Shown in pieces: positions 54,761 to 64,000 of a stretch of DNA of 64,000 nucleotides. The notes under the pieces were generated by a model, which saw nothing but the letters and a program-made list of their open reading frames with translations, made no database searches and was not told the origin of the DNA. The translations under genes and the position numbers were made by a program. The DNA is from Breoghania sp. GTDB lineage: Bacteria > Pseudomonadota > Alphaproteobacteria > Rhizobiales > Stappiaceae. Location: the NCBI RefSeq assembly GCF_963674635.1, contig NZ_OY771475.1, positions 3,688,501 to 3,752,500 on the forward strand, written 5' to 3'. Positions within the stretch are counted from its first letter, which is position 1; each line of letters begins with the position of its first letter.

Positions 54761-57031
54761 ATGAGGGACAGTTCGGCCGGTCCGCGCGTCTTGCTGCGCC
54801 GTCTCCGCGAGGTTATGGCGGTCCCCAGCGGCGCCCAGGAACGGCTTGACCAGATCGTCAGGCACATTGCCTCCAATGTCGTTGCCGAGGTGTGCTCGGT
54901 TTATATCCTGCGGGCCGATGGTCTGCTGGAGCTTTATGCGACCGAAGGCCTTAATCCGGACGCCGTTCACCAGACCAGCCTTGCGGTCAATGAGGGCCTT
55001 GTCGGCCTGATCGCCGCCGAGGCGCGCCCGCTCAATCTTCCCAATGCCCAGGCCCACCCCTCCTTCGCCTATCGGCCGGAGACGGGGGAAGAGGTCTTCC
55101 ATTCCTTCCTCGGTGTTCCGATCCTGCGCGCCGGGCGCACGCTGGGCGTGCTTGTCGTGCAGAACAAGGCGCACCGCACCTATTCCGAAGACGAGGTCGA
55201 GGCGCTTCAGACAACCGCGATGGTGATCGCGGAGATGCTGGCCGCCGGTGAGCTTGAGGCGATTTCCAATGTGGGCGCGCGGCTGGATCTGACGCGGCCG
55301 CTCCATCTGGAAGGTGTTGCCCTGTGCGATGGCGTCGGGCTCGGCCATGTAATCCTGCATGAGCCGCGCGTCGTAGTGACGAACCTCATCGCGGAAAACG
55401 TCAATGAAGAGCTTGAGCGCCTGACCAAGGCGGTCGAGGACATGCGTCTGTCGCTCGACCACATGCTGGCCCATGGCGATGGTTCGGCGCAGACCGGCGA
55501 ATATCGCGAGGTTCTCGAAGCCTATCGGATGTTCGCCTATGATCGCGGCTGGATCCGCAGGATCGAAGAGGCGATCCGCAACGGCCTGACGGCGGAGGCT
55601 TCCGTCGAGAAGGTCCAGAGCGACAACCGCGCCCGCATGCTGCGCCAGACGGACCCCTATCTGCGCGAGCGGCTGCACGATTTCGACGATCTGGCCAACC
55701 GGCTCTTGCGCGAGCTGATGGGGCGTCCGCACGGTCCGACGGAGCAGGAGCTTCCCGAGGACGCGATCATCGTCGCCCGCAACATGGGGGCGGCCGAGCT
55801 TCTCGATTACGATCGCGATCGCATTCGCGGGCTGGTGCTGGAAGAGGGCGGGCCGACGAGCCACGTCTCCATCGTCGCGCGCGCGCTCGGTATCGCAACC
55901 GTCGGGCTCGTGTCCGACATCGTTTCGCTGGTGGAAGCGGGCGACTCGCTCATCGTCGATGGCGAGACCGGTCATGTTCATCTGCGCCCGCCGTCGGACG
56001 TTGAGAAGGCCTATGCGGAAAAGGTGCGCTTCCGCGCCCGCCGTCAGGCTCAGTTCCGTCGTCTGCGCAACAAGCCGGCGATCACGCGGGATGGGCGCGA
56101 TATCACGCTGCAACTCAATGCCGGCCTTCTGGTAGACCTTCCGCATCTGGACGAATCGGGTGCGGTCGGCATCGGGCTCTTCCGCACCGAACTGCAATTC
56201 ATGATCGCCTCGACCTTCCCGCGGATGAAGGAGCAGATGCGCTTCTATTCCACGGTGCTGGATGCGGCGGGCGAACGGCCGGTCATCTTCCGCTCGCTGG
56301 ATATTGGTGGCGACAAGGTCCTTCCCTATCTGCGGTCCATCCAGGAAGAAAACCCGGCCATGGGCTGGCGCGCGATCCGTCTGGGGCTCGACAGGCCCGG
56401 CCTGTTGCGGACCCAGATCCGCGCGCTGCTCAGCGCCGCCGGTGGACGCGAGCTTCGGCTGATGTTCCCGATGGTTTCCGATGTTTCGGAATTCCATGAG
56501 GCCAAGGACATGGTGGAGCGCGAGATCACGCATCTGCGCCGCCATGAGCGCCGGGTGCCCGCCTCCATCAAGCTGGGCGTGATGATCGAGGTGCCGTCGC
56601 TGCTGTTCCAGCTCGACGAATTGTTCTCGGTGGTCGATTTCGCCTCTGTCGGCTCCAACGATCTGTTCCAGTTCTTCACCGCGGTGGATCGGGGCAATAC
56701 GCGTGTCGCCGATCGCTTCGACACGCTCAATGTCGCGTTCCTGCGGGCGCTCAAGCTGATCGCGGATCGCGCCAGGGCGGCCAATATCCCGGTGGGGCTG
56801 TGCGGGGAGCTTGCCGGGCGTCCGCTGGAGGCCATGGCCTTGCTGGCGCTGGGGTTCACTTCCATATCCATGTCGCCCTCAGCGGTCGGTCCGGTCAAAT
56901 CGATGTTGATCGATCTCGATGTCGATGCGCTGGGGAAGACGCTGCTTCCGGTGCTTGAAGCCGGCAAGTCGAGCTGCTCGGTGCGCGCGCTGCTGCGCGA
57001 CTTCGCCCGCGATAATGGCGTGCCCTTGTAG
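54761..57031 (+). CDS. ptsP: PtsP, enzyme I of the nitrogen phosphotransferase system (EI-Ntr)
   Basis: A 756-residue PEP-dependent kinase that starts the PTS-Ntr relay to NPr and EIIA-Ntr, linking nitrogen status to regulation. An N-terminal GAF domain (about 20-170) is followed by the PTS N-terminal domain, the phospho-histidine in EEGGPTSHVSIVARALGI (His near 367), and the PEP-binding TIM-barrel with IGLFRTELQFMI, FRSLDIGGDKV, the SVGSNDLFQFFTAVDRGN block and GLCGELAGRPLE. Complete and of normal length. GGCGGAGG precedes the ATG. It probably shares a unit with prfA, 87 bases downstream. Confidence 0.96.
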   Translation: MRDSSAGPRVLLRRLREVMAVPSGAQERLDQIVRHIASNVVAEVCSVYILRADGLLELYATEGLNPDAVHQTSLAVNEGLVGLIAAEARPLNLPNAQAHPSFAYRPETGEEVFHSFLGVPILRAGRTLGVLVVQNKAHRTYSEDEVEALQTTAMVIAEMLAAGELEAISNVGARLDLTRPLHLEGVALCDGVGLGHVILHEPRVVVTNLIAENVNEELERLTKAVEDMRLSLDHMLAHGDGSAQTGEYREVLEAYRMFAYDRGWIRRIEEAIRNGLTAEASVEKVQSDNRARMLRQTDPYLRERLHDFDDLANRLLRELMGRPHGPTEQELPEDAIIVARNMGAAELLDYDRDRIRGLVLEEGGPTSHVSIVARALGIATVGLVSDIVSLVEAGDSLIVDGETGHVHLRPPSDVEKAYAEKVRFRARRQAQFRRLRNKPAITRDGRDITLQLNAGLLVDLPHLDESGAVGIGLFRTELQFMIASTFPRMKEQMRFYSTVLDAAGERPVIFRSLDIGGDKVLPYLRSIQEENPAMGWRAIRLGLDRPGLLRTQIRALLSAAGGRELRLMFPMVSDVSEFHEAKDMVEREITHLRRHERRVPASIKLGVMIEVPSLLFQLDELFSVVDFASVGSNDLFQFFTAVDRGNTRVADRFDTLNVAFLRALKLIADRARAANIPVGLCGELAGRPLEAMALLALGFTSISMSPSAVGPVKSMLIDLDVDALGKTLLPVLEAGKSSCSVRALLRDFARDNGVPL

Positions 57032-57118
57032 CCAGTCTGTCTGTCCTGGCGTTTCGCGACCTTTGCACTGGCTGACATGTCGTCGCCGCTTTTTGAAAAT
57101 CCTTGGAGTTGATGCGCA

Positions 57119-58198
57119 ATGCTGGCGCAGGAAAGACTGGACGGTCTGCTTGACCGCTTCGCAGAACTGGAAGCCCGGATGTCCTCCAACCCGGACCCGG
57201 CGACCTATGTGCGTCTGTCGCGCGACTATGCCGACCTTGAACCGGTGGTGAAGATGGTGCGCCAGTTGCGTCAGGCGCAGGCCGATCTGGAAGGGGCGCA
57301 GGAGCTTCTGGCCGATCCCTCTTCCGACAAGGAAATGCGCGAGCTGGCGGAAATGGAGCGCGAGGAGCTTCAGGAAAAGGTGGAAAGCCTTGCCCATGAC
57401 GTGCGTCTGGCGCTCCTGCCCAAGGATGCGGCCGATGCGGGCAGCGCCGTTCTGGAAGTGCGCGCGGGCACCGGCGGTGACGAAGCTGCGCTTTTCGCCG
57501 GCGATCTCTTTCGCATGTATCAGCGCTATGCCGAGACGCGCGGCTGGAAGGTGGATGTTCTCTCGGTCAGCGAGGGGGAAGTCGGCGGCTACAAGGAAAT
57601 CATCGCCTCTGTCGACGGCAACGGTGTATTTGCGCGCCTCAAGTTCGAATCCGGTGTGCACCGGGTGCAGCGGGTGCCTGTCACGGAATCGGGCGGGCGC
57701 ATCCACACCTCCGCCGCCACGGTTGCCGTTCTGCCGGAGGCGCAGGAGGTTGATATCGAGATCCGGCCTGAGGATATCCGCATCGACACGATGCGCGCCT
57801 CGGGAGCGGGCGGTCAGCATGTGAACACGACCGATTCCGCCGTGCGCATCACCCATCTTCCCACCGGCATCGTCGTCACCTCGGCGGAAAAGTCCCAGCA
57901 TCAGAACCGCGCCAAGGCCATGACGGTTCTGCGGGCGCGCCTTCTGGACATGGAACGCGAGAAGCTCGACAGCGAACGGTCCGAGGCGCGGCGCGGGCAG
58001 GTGGGGTCCGGCGATCGCTCCGAGCGCATCCGTACCTACAATTTCCCGCAAGGCCGCGTCACCGATCACCGTATCGGGCTGACCCTCTACAAGCTCGATC
58101 AGGTGATTTCCGGCGAGGCGCTGGACGATGTGATCGAGCCGTTGATTACCGAACATCAGGCGGCGCTGCTTGCGGCCGACAGTGGCGAGCCCCGGTGA
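57119..58198 (+). CDS. prfA: Peptide chain release factor 1
   Basis: A 359-residue class I release factor that reads UAG and UAA. The tripeptide anticodon region PVTE and the GGQ peptidyl-tRNA hydrolysis motif (SGAGGQHVNTTDSAVRIT, GGQ near 230) are intact. The glutamine is a methylation target of PrmC, whose gene overlaps this one by four bases (GTGA). Complete. Confidence 0.98.
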   Translation: MLAQERLDGLLDRFAELEARMSSNPDPATYVRLSRDYADLEPVVKMVRQLRQAQADLEGAQELLADPSSDKEMRELAEMEREELQEKVESLAHDVRLALLPKDAADAGSAVLEVRAGTGGDEAALFAGDLFRMYQRYAETRGWKVDVLSVSEGEVGGYKEIIASVDGNGVFARLKFESGVHRVQRVPVTESGGRIHTSAATVAVLPEAQEVDIEIRPEDIRIDTMRASGAGGQHVNTTDSAVRITHLPTGIVVTSAEKSQHQNRAKAMTVLRARLLDMEREKLDSERSEARRGQVGSGDRSERIRTYNFPQGRVTDHRIGLTLYKLDQVISGEALDDVIEPLITEHQAALLAADSGEPR

Positions 58199-59055
58199 GC
58201 GAGACGCTTGGCGCTGCCTACAGGCGCATGCGCAACGCCTTGCGCGAGGCCGGCTTCGAAACGCCGGACCTGGACGCTCGGCTGCTTGCCGCAGATGTCG
58301 TCGGCATCGATGCGAACCGGATCGTCCTGGAAGAAGATCGGCGCCTGAATGCGGAAGAGGTTAGCCGCCTCAACGCCCATCTGGAGGCGCGGCTTTCCCA
58401 TCGTCCCGTTGGGCGCATCCTGGGGCGTCGCGAATTCTGGGGACTTGAGTTTTCACTTTCTTCCGAAACACTTGAGCCGCGCCCAGACACCGAGACACTC
58501 GTTGAAGCCGCCCTTGATCTGGTGGCTGCGCGGGCTCTGGCATCGGCTCCACTGCGCATTCTGGATCTGGGCACCGGCACCGGCGCGATCCTGATTTCCC
58601 TGCTTCACGAATTGCCCCATGCCTGGGGGTTGGCGAGCGATATCCAGCCCGGTGCGCTTGAAACCGCGCGGCGCAATGCGATCGCGAACGGGGTGGATGG
58701 ACGGGCCGCTTTCGTCTGCATGTCGTGGATGGATGCGCTGTCCGGCCCATGGGATCTGATCGTTTCCAATCCGCCCTATATTCGCAGCGCCGTGATCGAT
58801 GAGCTTGATGAGGGCGTGCGTGCCCATGATCCGATGCTCGCGCTGGACGGCGGCGAGGACGGGCTCGCGCCCTATCGCAGTGTGGTGCAGCAGGCCTTTG
58901 AGGCCCTGAGCGGCGAGGGAGCGGCGCTGATCCTTGAAATCGGGTTCGATCAGGGGCGCGAGGTGAGCGATTTGTGCCGACTTGCGGGTTTCGGCAATGT
59001 CATGATTCGCCAGGACCTTGCCGGGTGCGATCGCGTCGTCGTTGCGCGCCGTTAG
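58195..59055 (+). CDS. prmC: Release factor glutamine methyltransferase PrmC
   Basis: A 286-residue enzyme that methylates the GGQ glutamine of RF1 and RF2. The SAM site is LRILDLGTGTGAILISLLHE and the N5-glutamine motif is LIVSNPPYIRS (near 192-195). Start GTG overlaps the prfA stop in GTGA, so the enzyme is made together with its substrate. Complete. Confidence 0.97.
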   Translation: MSETLGAAYRRMRNALREAGFETPDLDARLLAADVVGIDANRIVLEEDRRLNAEEVSRLNAHLEARLSHRPVGRILGRREFWGLEFSLSSETLEPRPDTETLVEAALDLVAARALASAPLRILDLGTGTGAILISLLHELPHAWGLASDIQPGALETARRNAIANGVDGRAAFVCMSWMDALSGPWDLIVSNPPYIRSAVIDELDEGVRAHDPMLALDGGEDGLAPYRSVVQQAFEALSGEGAALILEIGFDQGREVSDLCRLAGFGNVMIRQDLAGCDRVVVARR

Positions 59056-59056
59056 G

Positions 59057-59075
59057 GGCGGAAAACGCCGCTTTT
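59057..59075 (+). terminator. Weak candidate terminator after prmC
   Basis: A 4-bp stem GGCG / CGCC with a GAAAA loop and GCTTTTC following. Short stem, so only a possibility. Confidence 0.35.
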
Positions 59076-59095
59076 CTCCGCTTTGAAAATTGCGC

Positions 59096-59124
59096 TTGGA
59101 TTTATTTCGCGAAGGGGCTACGGT
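59096..59124 (+). promoter_or_regulatory. Candidate promoter of the DUF4167 gene
   Basis: TTGGAT, a 17-bp spacer and TACGGT. It would give a leader of about 320 nt, which is long, so confidence is low. Confidence 0.3.
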
Positions 59125-59449
59125 GCGGCACGCCGAGGCGCCAAGACGCCGGTCGATCCGCTTGGCAGCATTGCCAGCCGGGCTGGGAAATAGCTGAAGA
59201 CCGGGGCGCACTGGATGCAGGACAATAGGTTCTGTTCCTGATCGGTATGTGGCGATGAAAAGATCGCTTGTCCGAGACAGCGGAATGTCAACGACCAACA
59301 GCACGGGATGGTCCGAATTGATCGGGCCCTCGCGCGCGCTGGTTAGCGGCAACGGAGATAACGCTCCGCTGTCCGGGTTCACCCCATTGGGTTCGGTCGA
59401 AAAGCCGTGGCAAATGTCCGGCAAGCCGCTCTGAAGAGATAACGGCAGT

Positions 59450-60175
59450 ATGAGACAAAACAATCAGAATAAGCGTTTGCGCGGGCGGGGCCGCAAGGGT
59501 CCCAATCCGCTGACCCGGTCGTTTGAATCGAACGGCCCGGATGTGAAGATCCGCGGAACCGCTATGCATATCGCGGAGAAGTATCAGCAGCTGGCGCGCG
59601 ATGCGATGGTCTCAGGCGACCGGATCATGGCGGAAAACTACCTCCAGCATGCCGAGCACTATTCGCGCATCGTGGCGGCGGCCCAGACACCGGCCAATGG
59701 TCAGGCGACCCCGTCGCGTGCCAACCAGGACGTCGATGACGACGAGGATGGCGACGAGCAGATGCCGGAAATGCCGGTGGTCGCCAAGACGCGGGTGATG
59801 CCGCAGGATGCGCCGCAACCCTTCGTCGACCGCATGCCGGGAATCGACGCCAAGAATGGGGGCGAGGTGACTGCGGGTGAGCCGTCGGCGGAGGCTGAAG
59901 GCAGCGCCAATGGCAACGACGCCGAAAAGCCGAAGCCGCGCCGCAGGCCTGCACGCGCTACCACCAAGAAGGCGGTGGCGGAGACCACGGACGAGAGCGC
60001 GGAAGGCGTTTCGTCGGACGGCGAAGAGGCCGATGGTGGTGAAGACTCACCGCGTCCGCGTCGTCGTGCCCGCGGGGCCCGCGGTCGCAATGTGCGCCGT
60101 GCTGCCGCCAATGCGGCCGAGCAGGAAGATGGGGCAGGCGATTCTGCTCCGGCCACCGAGGCAAGTGACGCCTGA
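59450..60175 (+). CDS. DUF4167 family protein
   Basis: A 241-residue protein. The conserved N-terminal DUF4167 domain is KRLRGRGRKGPNPLTRSFES, then MHIAEKYQQLARDAMVSGDR and NYLQHAEHYSRIV. The rest is low-complexity: an acidic patch, then basic Arg/Lys/Ala-rich stretches (PRPRRRARGARGRN), probably unstructured. The basic ends suggest RNA or ribosome binding, but this is inference. It sits between prmC and clpB, as is usual in rhizobia. Confidence 0.9.
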   Translation: MRQNNQNKRLRGRGRKGPNPLTRSFESNGPDVKIRGTAMHIAEKYQQLARDAMVSGDRIMAENYLQHAEHYSRIVAAAQTPANGQATPSRANQDVDDDEDGDEQMPEMPVVAKTRVMPQDAPQPFVDRMPGIDAKNGGEVTAGEPSAEAEGSANGNDAEKPKPRRRPARATTKKAVAETTDESAEGVSSDGEEADGGEDSPRPRRRARGARGRNVRRAAANAAEQEDGAGDSAPATEASDA

Positions 60176-60250
60176 TTTTCAGGACGGATCGTTCGGGCCT
60201 TCAGCGTTTCAGCAAGGGCCGGAGCGTATTGCGTTTGCTGCGAATTCGAG

Positions 60251-60279
60251 AAAGCCCGCGATTGTTTCGCGGGCTTTTT
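60251..60279 (+). terminator. Intrinsic terminator of the DUF4167 gene
   Basis: AAAGCCCGCGA (60251-60261) pairs with TCGCGGGCTTT (60267-60277); TTGTT loop; T run follows. Confidence 0.92.
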
Positions 60280-60310
60280 CATTTTCAGTCCCTTCTTTTG
60301 TCTGCGCCCC

Positions 60311-60339
60311 CTTTTTGTTGTCAATTTGCAACACTATAT
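60311..60339 (+). promoter_or_regulatory. Candidate promoter of clpB
   Basis: CTTTTT-N17-CTATAT, with a perfect rhizobial-type -10 and an atypical -35. It could be a heat-shock (RpoH) promoter, in view of the gene it serves. Start near 60346, leader about 145 nt. Confidence 0.4.
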
Positions 60340-60490
60340 CCAGCCTGCGGCACGACGTGAGGGTCCGCGCATGTTCGCGCAAGCTTGACCTGCCATCACT
60401 CCTGACGCGCCGCGCGAGGGCCATCTGGCCTCGCCTTGTCCCAGTTCGCAGGTCATGCTTCGGGTGATGCTGCGGTGAGGAGATTTGAAC

Positions 60491-63103
<2,613 letters not shown>

Positions 63104-63150
63104 TAGCCGGATCGATCCGGCTCATCTTGCAACGCGCACAAGACGACACG

Positions 63151-63179
63151 AAAAAGGCGGCCCTCTGGGCCGCCTTTTT
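63151..63179. terminator. Bidirectional terminator between clpB and the M23 peptidase
   Basis: AAAAAGGCGGCCC (63151-63163) pairs with GGGCCGCCTTTTT (63167-63179) across TCT. Perfect 13-bp stem with A and T runs, serving both converging genes. Confidence 0.95.
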
Positions 63180-63240
63180 CTATGCGTGATGCGAGCGGGA
63201 CGTGCCGGCGCTCAGGTTCTCAGCGTCCGGGATCTCAATG

Positions 63241-64000
63241 TCAGCGTGACGCGACGCGGTTGTTCTGCCCGCCACCGCCGCGTTCCAGCAGGGCATCGAT
63301 GCGTTCGCGTTCGCGTTCGAAACTGGCAAGCATGTCGCCCTCCAGCACGCGGCCGCGCGGCAGGCGCACACGGTTCGGATCCACGAACTTGTCGTTGATG
63401 CGGACTTCATAGTGCACGTGCGGGCCGGTCGAACGCCCGGTGGAGCCGACATAGCCGATGATCTGGCCCTGCTTGACGTGAACGCCGGGCTCAATGCCCT
63501 TGGCGATGGCCTGCTGGTGACCGTAACCGGTTTCGTAGCCGTTGGCGTGGCGGATCAGGGTGAAACGGCCATAGCCGGATGCCCAACCGGCCTTTTCGAC
63601 GACACCATCGCCGGTGGCGTAGATTGGCGTTCCATAGGGCAGGGCCCAGTCGACGCCGGTATGGAAGCGGACATAGCCGAGAATCGGATGCTTGCGCTTG
63701 CCATAGGGGGAGCTGAGACGTCCGCCGACCACCGGCTTGCGCATCAGGAACTTCTTCGCGCTGCGGCCATTCTCGTCATAAAAGTCCACCGCGCCATCGT
63801 CGGGCGTGCGGAAGCGATAGAAACGGTGGCGCTCGGAACCGGTCGTCAGCGCGGTGAAGAGCACTTCCGGCGGCTGACCGTTTTCCGGAGAATCGAGGGA
63901 ATAGAAGACCTCAAGCTGGTCGCCCGCCTTGACCCGGGCGTTGTAGTCCACGTCATAGGAGAAGATGTGGACCAGATCCTCAATCAGCGGCTCGGGGAGA
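63241..64000 (-). CDS. M23 family metallopeptidase, 5' end beyond the window
   Basis: At least 253 residues of a peptidoglycan endopeptidase. Upstream of the first internal Met the frame stays open to the window edge and reads an OapA/LysM-like motif (LIEDLVHIFSYDVDYNARVK), so the protein continues beyond 64000. The LytM core has SSPYGKRKHPILGYVRFHTG with the zinc-binding H-x3-D motif (HTGVD) and the second site STGPHVHYEV. It is probably envelope-located and involved in cell-wall remodelling or division; no endopeptidase motif is missing. Confidence 0.93.
   Translation of the reverse strand, partial: LPEPLIEDLVHIFSYDVDYNARVKAGDQLEVFYSLDSPENGQPPEVLFTALTTGSERHRFYRFRTPDDGAVDFYDENGRSAKKFLMRKPVVGGRLSSPYGKRKHPILGYVRFHTGVDWALPYGTPIYATGDGVVEKAGWASGYGRFTLIRHANGYETGYGHQQAIAKGIEPGVHVKQGQIIGYVGSTGRSTGPHVHYEVRINDKFVDPNRVRLPRGRVLEGDMLASFERERERIDALLERGGGGQNNRVASR

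Larger units (their letters stand above)
59056..59449. other. Intergenic region upstream of the DUF4167 gene
   Basis: About 390 bases with no convincing gene; small open frames here have no start signals or family features. A promoter candidate lies near its left end. Confidence 0.45.

Noticed and set aside
54671..56545. Open frame opposite ptsP
   Set aside because: Antisense of the GAF/PTS coding frame without start signal or domain.

Overview
The window is a chromosomal stretch of a high-GC alphaproteobacterium, most probably of the order Hyphomicrobiales (Rhizobiales). The basis is gene order and family content: an rpoD with a rhizobial N-terminus, an Lrp / trxB / LsrB-VtlR-type LysR / AbcR-type small RNA locus, the argJ-GNAT-mutT, grxC-nitrilase-DUF1178 and prfA-prmC-DUF4167-clpB clusters, a DUF3775 protein, DUF992 proteins and a class I-type PHA synthase with a phasin. 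A free-living, motile, PHB-storing bacterium is likely (two methyl-accepting chemotaxis proteins; a methylsuccinyl-CoA dehydrogenase of the ethylmalonyl-CoA pathway). The genus cannot be fixed from this sequence alone; Stappiaceae-like lineages are a guess.

Layout. 1-2000: 3' part of rpoD. 2.2-5.6 kb: a lipoprotein, two tandem DUF1499-like membrane-anchored proteins, a DUF3775 protein and an EamA exporter. 5.6-11.1 kb: periplasmic 5'-nucleotidase, DUF423 protein, GNAT, a periplasmic hypothetical, inorganic pyrophosphatase, and two overlapping ABM-type monooxygenase-like genes. 11.5-18.3 kb: aspartate aminotransferase, two DUF992 paralogues, a rhodanese, an EF-G-like GTPase and MsrP. 18.3-23.1 kb: a regulatory locus with an AbcR-like sRNA, LysR regulator, thioredoxin reductase, ELM1-like protein, Lrp-type regulator and cold-shock protein. 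23.4-32.9 kb: methylsuccinyl-CoA dehydrogenase, two chemoreceptors flanking an EamA transporter, a ferredoxin-reductase-like flavoprotein and a hydrolase. 33.2-41.0 kb: L,D-transpeptidase, adenylate cyclase, GtrA/GT2 pair, secA and a divergent parvulin. 41.1-49 kb: TetR and its probable target, argJ-GNAT-mutT, Flp pilin, methyltransferase, comF, grxC-nitrilase-DUF1178. 48.9-53.1 kb: phasin, phaC, hydrolase, ubiG. 53.4-64 kb: lysC (with an apparent 1-nt frameshift), ptsP, prfA, prmC, DUF4167, clpB and an M23 peptidase cut by the window end.

No tRNA, rRNA, CRISPR array, insertion sequence or prophage was seen; most of the window is ordinary core genome. The most interesting part is 18.25-19.93 kb. 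A minus-strand RNA with an anti-Shine-Dalgarno loop and a strong intrinsic terminator lies directly downstream of an LsrB/VtlR-type LysR gene. A T-N11-A dyad sits about 65 bp upstream of its inferred start, and an exact 18-nt copy of this site lies orphaned 635 bp away, next to msrP. Other points worth a look are the lysC frameshift, an EF-G paralogue without the catalytic histidine, a chemoreceptor without HAMP, a paired inverted repeat in the TetR intergenic region, and PhaR-like boxes between the phasin and phaC genes.
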